Shown here piece after piece: positions 36,959-45,750 of a stretch of DNA of 47,002 nucleotides. Positions within the stretch are counted from its first letter, which is position 1. Each line of letters opens with the position of its first letter. Source of the stretch: Hoylesella buccalis ATCC 35310 (GTDB lineage Bacteria > Bacteroidota > Bacteroidia > Bacteroidales > Bacteroidaceae); the NCBI RefSeq assembly GCF_000177075.1, contig NZ_ADEG01000057.1:1-47002 (forward strand). The letters are read 5' to 3'. The notes beneath the pieces are model-generated. The model was not told the DNA's origin, did no database searches, and saw only the letters and a program-made list of their open reading frames with translations. A program made the translations under genes and the position numbers.

Positions 36959-39136
36959 TTAGTTGGCTAAATCAGAAATGAATTTGAGGCGCACCAAGCG
37001 CAACTCCTCCTTGGTATATTGGTCGCCCAACTCTTCCATGGCCAGCTTCAAACCATCCGACTCGCTGTCCAAGAAGTAGTCGTAGATTTCGTCCACATGG
37101 TCTTCGTCCATCACGTCTTCCAGGAAGTAGTCGATGTTGATTTTGGTTCCGCTGTAGACAATGGCTTCCAACTCGTCGAGCATTTCGTCGAAATCTAGCC
37201 CTAAAGCATTGGCGATGTCATCGAGTGCCACCTGCAGGTCGATGCTCTGAATGATTTTAATCTTGAGCATGCTCTTCTTAGCCACCGTTCGTACACGCAT
37301 CTCTTCGGGCCGTTCGATGTGATTCTCTTCGCAATGCGCTTTGATCAGCTCGACGAATTTTGGTCCATATCGCTTGGCTTTGCCGGCTCCCACGCCCTGA
37401 ATTTGCTGCAATTCCTCCAAGGTAATGGGATAATCGGTAGCCATTTGCTCCAACGAGGCATCCTGGAAGATGACGTATTTTGGCAGGTTTAGCTTGGCCG
37501 ACATTTGCTTTCGCAGATTTTTCAGCATGCTGAAGAGTGCCGGATCGAGTACACCGGTTCCGCCTTCTGGCGACTCAGCCTCATCGTAATCGTTGAACTC
37601 GGTATCCAGTGCGACCATGAACGACACGGGCTTTTTAATGAATTTCTTACCAGCAGCCGTCACTTTGAGCACTCCATAGTTCTCTACTTCCTTTTCGATA
37701 TATCCCGCGATGAGCGCTTGTCGGATGACGGGATTCCACATCTTGGGATCTTCGTCCTCGCCGGAGCCGAACTCTTCCAACTCATCGTGCTTGTGCGAGG
37801 TGATGTCTTCCGTGGATTGGCCCATAACAAAATCAACGACATAATCCTGACGGAACTCTTCCTTGAGTGCTACGATGGCCTTGAGAATGATGAGCAGGGC
37901 GTCCTTGCCCTCGCGCCGCTCTTTGGGATGCAGACAGTTGTCGCAGCTATGACAGTTGGGTTGCGTATAGCTTTCGCCGAAATAGTGCAGCAACATTTTG
38001 CGTCGGCACACGGAAGATTCGGCATAAGCCGCCGTCTCTTGCAGCAGTTGGCGGCCGATGTCTTGCTCTGCCACGGGCTTTCCTTCCATGAACTTCTCTA
38101 ACTTTTTGAGGTCTTTCCGCGCGTAGAAAGCCACACAGATGCCCTCACCGCCATCGCGACCGGCACGACCCGTCTCCTGATAATATCCCTCCAGACTCTT
38201 CGGGATGTCGTAGTGGATGACGAAGCGCACGTCGGGCTTGTCGATACCCATGCCGAAAGCAATGGTGGCCACGATAACATCGATGCGCTCCATCAAAAAG
38301 TCGTCTTGCGTTTGTGAACGGGTGGCGCTGTCCAAACCAGCATGATAAGGAGCCGCCTTGATGTTGTTGGCTTTCAACACTTCAGACAATTCTTCCACTT
38401 TTTTGCGCGACAGGCAATAAATGATGCCGCTCTTGCCCTCATGCTGACGGATGAACATGATGATTTGGCGGTCGATATCCGACGCTTTTTGGCGTACCTC
38501 GTAGTACAGATTGGGGCGGTTGAACGAGCTTTTAAACTCGCGTGCATCCGCAATGCCCAAGCTGCGCTTGATGTCTGTGCGCACCTTATCGGTGGCGGTT
38601 GCCGTCAAAGCAATCACAGGTGCATCGCCTATCTTGTTGATGGTGGGTCGGATGTTTCGATACTCCGGTCTGAAATCGTGCCCCCACTCTGAAATGCAAT
38701 GCGCCTCGTCGATGGCATAAAAAGAAATTTTGACGGTCTTTAAGAACTCAATGTTCTCTTCCTTGTTCAGCGATTCGGGTGCCACGTACAACAACTTGGT
38801 ACGCCCCGAGCGAACATCGTCCATGACCTGTTGGATGGCAGCCTTGTTTAAAGACGAGTTAAGAAAATGGGCTACGCCCTCTTCCTCACTGATGCCGTTG
38901 ATGACATCCACCTGATTTTTCATCAAGGCGATGAGCGGAGATACCACGATGGCCGTTCCCTTCATGATAAGTGACGGCAACTGATAGCACAAGCTCTTGC
39001 CTCCCCCGGTGGGCATGAGCACAAATGCGCTGTTGCCAGCCAGAAGATGTTTGATGATGGCTTCCTGCTCGCCTTTGAAAGCATCAAAGCCGAAATAAAG
39101 TTTTAATTTCTCTGTAAGATTAACCTTCTCTGCCAT
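36959..39136 (-). CDS. recQ: ATP-dependent DNA helicase RecQ
   Basis: A 725-residue 3'-5' DNA helicase. Walker A is MPTGGGKSLC (41-50), the DEAH box is at 143-146 in AIDEAHCISEWGHDFR, and motif VI is QETGRAGRDG. The RecQ-Ct zinc-binding cysteines (CRRKMLLHYFG ... CHSCDNC) and an HRDC domain (LRKQMSAKLNLPKYVIFQD...) follow. It acts in repair and in restart of stalled forks. It is downstream of clpX, as in other Bacteroidota genomes, with a hairpin in the 99-bp gap. Confidence 0.96.
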   Translation of the reverse strand: MAEKVNLTEKLKLYFGFDAFKGEQEAIIKHLLAGNSAFVLMPTGGGKSLCYQLPSLIMKGTAIVVSPLIALMKNQVDVINGISEEEGVAHFLNSSLNKAAIQQVMDDVRSGRTKLLYVAPESLNKEENIEFLKTVKISFYAIDEAHCISEWGHDFRPEYRNIRPTINKIGDAPVIALTATATDKVRTDIKRSLGIADAREFKSSFNRPNLYYEVRQKASDIDRQIIMFIRQHEGKSGIIYCLSRKKVEELSEVLKANNIKAAPYHAGLDSATRSQTQDDFLMERIDVIVATIAFGMGIDKPDVRFVIHYDIPKSLEGYYQETGRAGRDGGEGICVAFYARKDLKKLEKFMEGKPVAEQDIGRQLLQETAAYAESSVCRRKMLLHYFGESYTQPNCHSCDNCLHPKERREGKDALLIILKAIVALKEEFRQDYVVDFVMGQSTEDITSHKHDELEEFGSGEDEDPKMWNPVIRQALIAGYIEKEVENYGVLKVTAAGKKFIKKPVSFMVALDTEFNDYDEAESPEGGTGVLDPALFSMLKNLRKQMSAKLNLPKYVIFQDASLEQMATDYPITLEELQQIQGVGAGKAKRYGPKFVELIKAHCEENHIERPEEMRVRTVAKKSMLKIKIIQSIDLQVALDDIANALGLDFDEMLDELEAIVYSGTKINIDYFLEDVMDEDHVDEIYDYFLDSESDGLKLAMEELGDQYTKEELRLVRLKFISDLAN

Positions 39137-39158
39137 AGTGTTTCATTAGTGCCGGCGC

Positions 39159-39191
39159 GTTCGGCGGGGATCAGGTCCTTCCTCGCCGAAC
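39159..39191. other. GC-rich hairpin between clpX and recQ
   Basis: GTTCGGCGGGG pairs with CCTCGCCGAAC (one mismatch, loop about 11 nt). There is no T run, so it is more likely an RNA processing or stability hairpin between two genes than a terminator. Confidence 0.5.
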
Positions 39192-39235
39192 AGTCCGACT
39201 TAGATTATCGCTATTGTGTTTCACTGTGCGGCTGT

Positions 39236-40483
39236 TTAAGCCGACTCCAATTTCTGTAAATGAGCCTTGTCAAGTTGCTCCTGGGTGTATTTGAGCGTCA
39301 CTTTGAAGCTCTTGACATGCTTGGAGGGGATTTCGAACATGGCGTCCATCATCACCGACTCCACGATAGAGCGCAAACCGCGCGCACCTAATTTATATTC
39401 AACTGCTTTGTCAACAATGTAATCGAGCGCATCTTCGTTGAATGTCAACTTGATTCCGTCCATCTCAAAAAGCTTGATATATTGTTTGACAATCGAGTTT
39501 TTGGGTTCCACCAAAATCTTGCGCAGCGCCTCTCTGTCCAAAGGATTCAGATAAGTGAGTACGGGAAGACGCCCAATGATCTCGGGAATCAGTCCGAACG
39601 ACTTCAAATCTTGCGGCAAGATATATTGCATCAGGTCGCCCTTGTTGATGTTCCGCACGTTCTGTACCGAGTTATAACCCACTACATGCGTGTTGAGCCG
39701 CTGCGCTATCTTGCGCTCAATGCCATCGAAGGCACCGCCACAGATAAACAGAATGTTCTTGGTGTCCACGTGGGTGTAATCTTGGTCGGGATGCTTGCGA
39801 CCGCCTTTTGGCGGCACATTCACCATGGTTCCTTCCAACAACTTCAAAAGTCCCTGCTGCACACCTTCGCCACTCACATCGCGTGTGATGGACGGATTGT
39901 CGCTCTTGCGGGCTATCTTGTCAATCTCGTCAATGAAAACGATGCCCCGCTCGGCTGCCGGCACGTCGTAATCGGCCACCTGCAACAGGCGCGACAAGAT
40001 GCTCTCTACATCCTCACCCACATATCCAGCCTCGGTAAACACCGTTGCATCGACGATGGTGAAAGGCACATCGAGCAGTCGAGCGATGGTCTTGGCAAGC
40101 AGCGTCTTACCCGTTCCCGTTGAGCCCACCATGATGATGTTGCTCTTCTCTATCTCCACGCCGTCATCATTCTTGGGCTGCTGCAACCGCTTGTAATGGT
40201 TGTACACAGCCACCGACAGATAACGTTTGGCATCATCCTGGCCGATGATGTATTCATCGAGATAAGCCTTGATTTCCTGTGGTTTGGGAACCTTCTTGAG
40301 CTTGAAGGGCTGATCACTGGCGTGCTGTTCCACTTCTTCATCCAAAGCCCCGGAAGCCACGGCAATCTGATAAGCCTGCTGAACACAATCCTCGCAGATA
40401 AATCCGTCAGCTCCCGTGATGAGCAGTCGTACTTCTTGCTCGCTTCTTCCGCAAAAACTACACTTTTTCTTAATCGTCGGCAT
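39236..40483 (-). CDS. clpX: ATP-dependent protease ATPase subunit ClpX
   Basis: A 415-residue AAA+ unfoldase that feeds tagged proteins to ClpP. The N-terminal zinc-binding domain uses C8, C11, C30 and C33. Walker A is GSTGTGKT (120-127), Walker B is in [11 protein letters not shown], and the sensor and pore-loop regions GYVGEDVES and [10 protein letters not shown] are present. The start overlaps the clpP end by 14 bp, as expected for a clpP-clpX operon. Confidence 0.97.
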   Translation of the reverse strand: MPTIKKKCSFCGRSEQEVRLLITGADGFICEDCVQQAYQIAVASGALDEEVEQHASDQPFKLKKVPKPQEIKAYLDEYIIGQDDAKRYLSVAVYNHYKRLQQPKNDDGVEIEKSNIIMVGSTGTGKTLLAKTIARLLDVPFTIVDATVFTEAGYVGEDVESILSRLLQVADYDVPAAERGIVFIDEIDKIARKSDNPSITRDVSGEGVQQGLLKLLEGTMVNVPPKGGRKHPDQDYTHVDTKNILFICGGAFDGIERKIAQRLNTHVVGYNSVQNVRNINKGDLMQYILPQDLKSFGLIPEIIGRLPVLTYLNPLDREALRKILVEPKNSIVKQYIKLFEMDGIKLTFNEDALDYIVDKAVEYKLGARGLRSIVESVMMDAMFEIPSKHVKSFKVTLKYTQEQLDKAHLQKLESA

Positions 40484-41159
40484 TTTCTACTTTTTGTTGT
40501 TTCCTAACCAGCACCGTGTCAATCATGCCATATTTCTTCGCCTGCTCAGCGTCCATCCAGTAGTTTCGGTCAGAATCCCGATATACTTTCTCGTACGGTG
40601 TGTGCGAGTGATTGGCGATGATGGTGAACAGTTCCTTCTTGAACTTAATGATTTCCTTCGCCTCAATCTCGATGTCAGAAGCCTGTCCCTGCACGCCTCC
40701 GAGCGGCTGATGAATCATCACCCTACTGTGTGTCAGCGCGCTGCGCTTGCCTTCTTGTCCTGCTACCAAGAGTACGGCCGCCATCGAAGCCGCCATACCC
40801 GTACAGATGGTTGCCACGTCAGACGAGATAAACTGCATGGTATCGTAGATACCCAAGCCCGCTGTGACGCTTCCGCCAGGACTATTGATGTAGATGGAAA
40901 TGTCCTTTCCACTGTCTGCGCTGTCGAGATACAGCAGCTGCGCTTGCAAGGTGTTGGCCGTATAGTCGTCAATCTCCGTGCCTAAGAAGATGATGCGATC
41001 CATCATCAGGCGCGAGAACACGTCCAACTGCGTTACATTCAGCTGACGTTCCTCCAGAATATACGGGTTAAGATATCGCGCTTGACTCTTGATGACGTCA
41101 TCAAGCACCATGCCATTCATTCCCAAGTGTTGGGTGGCATATTTTCTAAAATCATTCAT
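40470..41159 (-). CDS. clpP: ATP-dependent Clp protease proteolytic subunit
   Basis: A 229-residue serine protease that forms the two-ring chamber used with ClpX. The nucleophile S125 lies in CTGMAASMA, the histidine H150 in [10 protein letters not shown], and the acid partner is probably in the YRDSDRNYW segment. ATG 41159 is preferred: AGAAAGGAT lies at good spacing and the protein then starts [16 protein letters not shown], as usual in Bacteroidota. An upstream in-frame ATG at 41180 has no such signal. The trigger-factor gene that usually precedes clpP in this phylum is not next to it here. Confidence 0.95.
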   Translation of the reverse strand: MNDFRKYATQHLGMNGMVLDDVIKSQARYLNPYILEERQLNVTQLDVFSRLMMDRIIFLGTEIDDYTANTLQAQLLYLDSADSGKDISIYINSPGGSVTAGLGIYDTMQFISSDVATICTGMAASMAAVLLVAGQEGKRSALTHSRVMIHQPLGGVQGQASDIEIEAKEIIKFKKELFTIIANHSHTPYEKVYRDSDRNYWMDAEQAKKYGMIDTVLVRKQQKVENADD

Positions 41160-41190
41160 TTTGTTTTTATCCTTTCTCATTATAATATAA

Positions 41191-41257
41191 AAGAGGTTAT
41201 CGACACTTTTAGAAACCTCGATTATACAAAGTTAATAAAAAAAGTCGATAACCTCTT
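41191..41257. repeat. 14-bp perfect inverted repeat around the clpP promoter
   Basis: AAGAGGTTATCGAC (41191-41204) and GTCGATAACCTCTT (41244-41257) are exact inverted copies, separated by 39 bp that include the clpP -7 box. A partial third copy (AAACCTCGAT, about 41213-41222) lies between them and could pair with the arm inside the leader. It could be an operator, a leader structure or, less likely, an invertible segment. Confidence 0.75.
41227..41234 (-). promoter_or_regulatory. -7 promoter box for clpP
   Basis: The minus strand reads TAACTTTG, matching TAnnTTTG, and lies between the two arms of the 14-bp inverted repeat. The transcript would start near 41220, with a leader of about 60 nt. 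Confidence 0.6.
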
Positions 41258-41431
41258 GTTGCAAGAAGTTTTTTTATTAAAAATATCGCTACAACAAAAG
41301 AACAAAGATTATTTTGCACAATAAACAACCTTTCTTAAATGAAAGAGCCATGATTATACGATACCACAAGATTTTTAATAGAGGATTCCACAAAATGGTA
41401 CGATTTAAACGGATTATCGCAATATTTAATG

Positions 41432-41439
41432 TATATTTG
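41432..41439 (+). promoter_or_regulatory. -7 promoter box upstream of the XRE remnant and hsd genes
   Basis: TATATTTG matches TAnnTTTG and sits 15 bp before the first ATG of the broken regulator at 41455. It may now drive the hsd genes directly. The region 41258-41431 holds no gene that I can identify. Confidence 0.45.
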
Positions 41440-41454
41440 CTGTAAATTCGGTGA

Positions 41455-41652
41455 ATGTTGAAACTAAACAAGATGAAAGACATCTTGGATAGCAAAGGTA
41501 TCTGGCTGACAAAACAATTAGGTAAGAGTGTTTGCGCTATCAATTGCTCTGCTCGAAATAAATATTAACCCGAGTTAGAGAAACATCTTGAAAATCTTAA
41601 CGGTTTCGAAGTTGGCCTCAAGGATTTGATAAATAACGAGAACAAAGAGTAA
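41455..41652 (+). pseudogene. Broken XRE-family helix-turn-helix regulator
   Basis: One reading frame of 65 codons runs from ATG 41455 to TAA 41650, broken by a single in-frame TAA at 41566-41568. The peptide (KMKDILDSKGIWLTKQLGKS, then VCAINCSARNKY) followed after the stop by PELEKHLENLNGFEVGLKDLIN matches small Bacteroidota XRE regulators (ILDSKGIsqtWLAKQLGKS ... sLE ... VkDLI). About three residues after KGI are missing. Both halves are conserved enough to recognise, so the loss looks recent. It probably once controlled the downstream hsd genes. Confidence 0.7.
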
Positions 41653-41722
41653 AATGAACGCATAGTTCCCAATCTATATAAAGTATGTAGTATAACTTCT
41701 GATAATAAAATATTATTTGAAT

Positions 41723-44083
41723 ATGGGCATAAGCAAAGAATTAACAGAAGAGGATGTCAAGAACCGTTACATCAGTGAAGCTATTACAAGCAAGGGGTGG
41801 CCAAAGGATAGTATATTTATGGAACAGAAGGTTAGGTTTACTGACGGAAAAATCAGCCTTCATGGCAATCTTGTGCATCGAGAGAGACCGAAGTTTGCCG
41901 ACTATGTGCTTTATGCGAACAAGGCAACGCCCATTGCCATTGTAGAAGCGAAGGACGCCAACCACTCTGTTTCGCATGGATTGCAACAAGCCAAGATCTA
42001 TGCCCAAATGCTTGATGTGAAGTTTGCCTACAGCTCAAATGGCGAAGGTTTTGCGGAACATGATTATTTGACAGGCAAGGAACGCATTTTTTCCATGGAA
42101 GAGTTTCCTACGAAAGAGGAACTTATCGAAAGATACAAAAGCGAGGCTAACGATGGCAACGGACTTAATGAGCAAGAGTTGGCTGTCATTGCACAGCCTT
42201 TCTGCACTGGTCAAAATATCTTTCCTCCACGATATTATCAGCGCAATGCCATCAACCGCACTGTCAACGCCATCGCAAAAGGACAGAGTCGGGTGCTCCT
42301 CGTTATGGCAACTGGAACAGGCAAGACGTATACTGCCTTTCAGATTGTATGGCGTTTGCTACATAGCAAATTGAAGAAGAAAGTGTTATACCTCGCCGAC
42401 CGCAATATTCTGGTTGACCAATCCATACAACAGGACTTTAATCCACTGAAAAAGGTAACACATAAGATAGATTACTCAAAAGACAAGAACCACTTGGAGG
42501 AATTAAGTTCGTATCAAGTGTTTTTTGCACTCTATCAACAGTTGATTGGGCAGAACGATGCCAAGAATTACCAAGAGTTGTTTCCAAACCCCGATTACTT
42601 TGACCTTGTTATCGTTGACGAGTGTCATAGAGGCAGTGCAAAAGACGACAGTAACTGGCGAAACATCTTGGATTACTTCTCTTCGGCTACTCATATTGGC
42701 ATGACTGCCACCCCGAAAGAAACAAAGTATCAATCAAGCATTGGCTATTTTGGCGAGCCTATCTATACTTACAGTCTTAAAAATGGCATAGAGGACGGCT
42801 TCCTTGCTCCATTCAAGGTAATCAACATCACAACGAACATTGGTGATGAGTGGAGACCAACAAAAGGACAAAAGGACATACACGGCAACGAGATAGAAGA
42901 CCGTATCTATAACAACAGCGACTACGACTATAATATTGTAATAGAAGACCGCATTAGGGAAGTGGCGCAAGAAATAACCAACTATTTGAAAAGTACAGAC
43001 CGCATGGCAAAGACCATCGTGTTCTGTGCGGATGAGACTCATGCTGAACGCATGCGCATGGCTTTGACGAATGCCAACGCTGATATGTGCAAGAAGAATC
43101 CCGATTATGTGGTTCGTATAACTGGTAGTGACGAATACGGAAAAAGCAAGTTGGACTACTTCATCTCCGTTGCGGAGAAATATCCTGTCATAGCTACAAC
43201 AAGTAAGTTGCTGTCGACTGGCGTTGATTGCAAAATGACAAAACTAATCGTCCTTGACCAGCAAATAGGCTCCATGACAGAGTTCAAACAGATAATAGGT
43301 CGTGGTACCCGTCTTCGTGAAAAGGAGGGAAAGACATATTTCACCGTCATGGATTTCCGCAATGTGACACGATTGTTCGCAGACCCCGAGTGGGACGGAC
43401 CGATAGAGATAGACCCAAACTATCCGCCCAAAGAAAAAGAACCTACGCCGTATCTACCTCCAGAAGAGAATGAACCTACTGGAGTGAAAGAACCAGACCC
43501 AGCACCACAACCGAAACCGATAGTTGCCAAGGACGGTTGCCAAGTGATGATTATCAACAAGGTTGTTTCTGTCTATGATACAGACGGCAAGCTGCTTCGT
43601 ACGGAGAGCATTACAGACTATACCAAGAAAAGTATCATTGACACATACGCAACGATTGACACGTTCACATCCAAGTGGCAAGAAACCAAGAAAAAGTCTG
43701 ACATTGCTGAAATGCTCAAAGAAAGTGGTATTGACCTTGCGGCGTTGAAGCATACAGAAAATATGGATGATGTGGATGATTTCGATTTCATCTGCCATAT
43801 AGCCTATGGAAAGAAAACACTTACACGGCATGAGCGTGCAGAGCAGGTAAAGAAGCGAGACATCTTCAATAAGTATGGCGAGCAGGCACGCAGCGTGCTT
43901 GAAGCCTTATTAGATAAGTATATCAAAGAGGGTATTTCGGAATTAGAAAGTCTTACCGTGCTTGAGAATGATCCTTTCCGCAAATTGGGCTCCAAGGCAA
44001 ACATCGTGAAATTCTTCGGTGGCAAGCAAGGTTATCTTGATGCCGTGAAGGAATTGGAACAATACATATATAATATAGCATAA
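41723..44083 (+). CDS. hsdR: Type I restriction enzyme, R subunit (EcoEI-like)
   Basis: A 786-residue restriction subunit. The N-terminal HSDR nuclease domain has the PD-(D/E)XK residues D60, E75 and K77 (FADYVLYANK ... AIVEAKDAN). The helicase motor has Walker A ATGTGKTYT (196-204), DECH (299-302) and motif VI IIGRGTRLREKEGK. A Pro/Glu-rich linker (PPKEKEPTPYLPPEENEPTG) leads to an EcoEI_R_C-like domain. It cuts unmethylated DNA after translocation. The ATG at 41723 is chosen over a TTG two codons earlier. Confidence 0.93.
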   Translation: MGISKELTEEDVKNRYISEAITSKGWPKDSIFMEQKVRFTDGKISLHGNLVHRERPKFADYVLYANKATPIAIVEAKDANHSVSHGLQQAKIYAQMLDVKFAYSSNGEGFAEHDYLTGKERIFSMEEFPTKEELIERYKSEANDGNGLNEQELAVIAQPFCTGQNIFPPRYYQRNAINRTVNAIAKGQSRVLLVMATGTGKTYTAFQIVWRLLHSKLKKKVLYLADRNILVDQSIQQDFNPLKKVTHKIDYSKDKNHLEELSSYQVFFALYQQLIGQNDAKNYQELFPNPDYFDLVIVDECHRGSAKDDSNWRNILDYFSSATHIGMTATPKETKYQSSIGYFGEPIYTYSLKNGIEDGFLAPFKVINITTNIGDEWRPTKGQKDIHGNEIEDRIYNNSDYDYNIVIEDRIREVAQEITNYLKSTDRMAKTIVFCADETHAERMRMALTNANADMCKKNPDYVVRITGSDEYGKSKLDYFISVAEKYPVIATTSKLLSTGVDCKMTKLIVLDQQIGSMTEFKQIIGRGTRLREKEGKTYFTVMDFRNVTRLFADPEWDGPIEIDPNYPPKEKEPTPYLPPEENEPTGVKEPDPAPQPKPIVAKDGCQVMIINKVVSVYDTDGKLLRTESITDYTKKSIIDTYATIDTFTSKWQETKKKSDIAEMLKESGIDLAALKHTENMDDVDDFDFICHIAYGKKTLTRHERAEQVKKRDIFNKYGEQARSVLEALLDKYIKEGISELESLTVLENDPFRKLGSKANIVKFFGGKQGYLDAVKELEQYIYNIA

Positions 44084-44170
44084 ATAAATCTTTTCGACAA
44101 GTCAAACGAACAGAGCCAACCTACTTGAGTGATGTCGTGACAAGAAAAGACGCACAAAGAGAAACAACAG

Positions 44171-45682
44171 ATGAGTTTATCAAATTTCGTAAAACGGGTA
44201 CGCAATATCATGCGCAATGACGCTGGTATCAACGGTGATGCGCAGCGTATAGAGCAAATGGCATGGATGCTGTTTTTGAAAGTCTATGACGAGAAAGAGA
44301 ACGACTGGGAATTGGACGATGACGATTACAAGTCAATCATTCCTGAGGAATGCCGTTGGCGCAACTGGGCGCATGATGATGGCAGCGGCAATGCCTTGAC
44401 GGGTGATGATTTGCTATCGTTTGTCAACAACACCTTGTTTGTCAAACTCAAAAATATAGAGATAACGCCAAACACCCCAATTCGTGAAGCGATTGTTAAG
44501 ACAACTTTTGAGGATGCCAACCAGTATATGAAAGATGGCGTTCAGCTCCGCCAAGTGCTCAATGTGATTGACGGATTAAACCTTGGCGACTATGAAGAGA
44601 GCCACGCCTTCGGTGAGATATACGAAACCATCTTGAAAGAAATGCAGTCGGCTGGTTCGTCTGGTGAGTTCTACACACCCAGAGCCTTAACCGAGTTTAT
44701 GGCAGAAATCGTCAATCCACAGATTGGCGAGAAAATGGCAGACTTCGCTTGTGGTACAGGTGGATTTATTACGAGTTGGCTGGGCGAACTGGATAAAAAG
44801 GTAAAGACAGCAGAAGACCGTAAGGAGTACAATCAATCTGTATTTGGTATCGAGAAAAAACAATTCCCATATATGCTGTGCGTGACAAACCTGTTGCTGC
44901 ATGGTATCGACACGCCATTGGTGTTTCATGACAACTCGCTTACCAAAGATGTACTCAACTACACAGACGAAGACAAGTTTGATGTGGTGTTGATGAACCC
45001 TCCATACGGTGGCAACGAGAAGTCTGACGTCAAGTCACATTTCCCTTCAGACATGCGTAGTAGCGAGACTGCCGACTTGTTTATGGTGCTCATCATGTAC
45101 CGACTGAAGAAGAATGGGCGTGCGGCGGTCATTGTGCCAGACGGTTTCCTCTTTGGCGCTGACAACACAAAGATTGCCATTAAGACGAAGTTGCTTCGTG
45201 ATTTCAACCTGCACACCATCATCCGTTTGCCAGGCAGCATCTTCGCTCCTTATACTTCCATTGCCACAAACATACTGTTCTTCGACAACACCTGCGCAGA
45301 CGGCGCACCCGAAGGTTTCTCCACAAAAGACACTTGGTTCTATCGTCTCGACATGCCAGAAGGTTACAAGCATTTCTCCAAGACAAAATCCATGAAGTCT
45401 GTGCATTGCGACCCTATCCGTGAGTGGTGGAACGACCGCAAGGAGATGATTATTGCCGACGGTGACGAGAAAGCACGCTGCTATCCAGTACAGGAGTTGA
45501 TAGATACTGATTGCAACTTCGACTTGTGTAAGTTCCCGAAAGAGGATGAAGAAATCCTACCTCCAGCCGAATTGCTTGCCAATTATTTCAAGAAGCGCAA
45601 GGTTCTCGATCATGAGATAGACAAGACCTTGGCTGAGATACAACGTATCTTGGGGATTGATGTGAATGTGGAGGAATTATAA
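44171..45682 (+). CDS. hsdM: Type I restriction-modification M subunit
   Basis: A 503-residue N6-adenine methyltransferase. An N-terminal HsdM_N helical domain (LSNFVKRVRNIMRNDAGINGD) precedes the SAM-binding motif DFACGTGG (191-198) and the catalytic NPPY (276-279). GEFYTPRALTEFM is the typical lead-in to the SAM site. With HsdS it would methylate the recognition sequence and protect host DNA. The gap to hsdR is 87 bp and to the DUF1016 gene 68 bp, consistent with one operon. Confidence 0.95.
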   Translation: MSLSNFVKRVRNIMRNDAGINGDAQRIEQMAWMLFLKVYDEKENDWELDDDDYKSIIPEECRWRNWAHDDGSGNALTGDDLLSFVNNTLFVKLKNIEITPNTPIREAIVKTTFEDANQYMKDGVQLRQVLNVIDGLNLGDYEESHAFGEIYETILKEMQSAGSSGEFYTPRALTEFMAEIVNPQIGEKMADFACGTGGFITSWLGELDKKVKTAEDRKEYNQSVFGIEKKQFPYMLCVTNLLLHGIDTPLVFHDNSLTKDVLNYTDEDKFDVVLMNPPYGGNEKSDVKSHFPSDMRSSETADLFMVLIMYRLKKNGRAAVIVPDGFLFGADNTKIAIKTKLLRDFNLHTIIRLPGSIFAPYTSIATNILFFDNTCADGAPEGFSTKDTWFYRLDMPEGYKHFSKTKSMKSVHCDPIREWWNDRKEMIIADGDEKARCYPVQELIDTDCNFDLCKFPKEDEEILPPAELLANYFKKRKVLDHEIDKTLAEIQRILGIDVNVEEL

Positions 45683-45685
45683 AAT

Positions 45686-45747
45686 GTGAGACGGTGTTCC
45701 GCAAAATTATAGAAAGGTGAGACGCTGTCTCACTAATTTAGAAAAAA
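45686..45747. repeat. Imperfect direct repeat with hairpin before the DUF1016 gene
   Basis: GTGAGACGGTGTTCCGCAAA (from 45686) and GTGAGACGCTGTCTCACTAA (from 45717) start two similar ~31-bp units. The second contains GTGAGAC-GCT-GTCTCAC (45717-45733), a perfect 7-bp hairpin. It sits in the leader of the DUF1016 gene, directly upstream of its ATG, and could bind a regulator or affect translation. Confidence 0.55.
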
Positions 45748-45750
45748 ACT

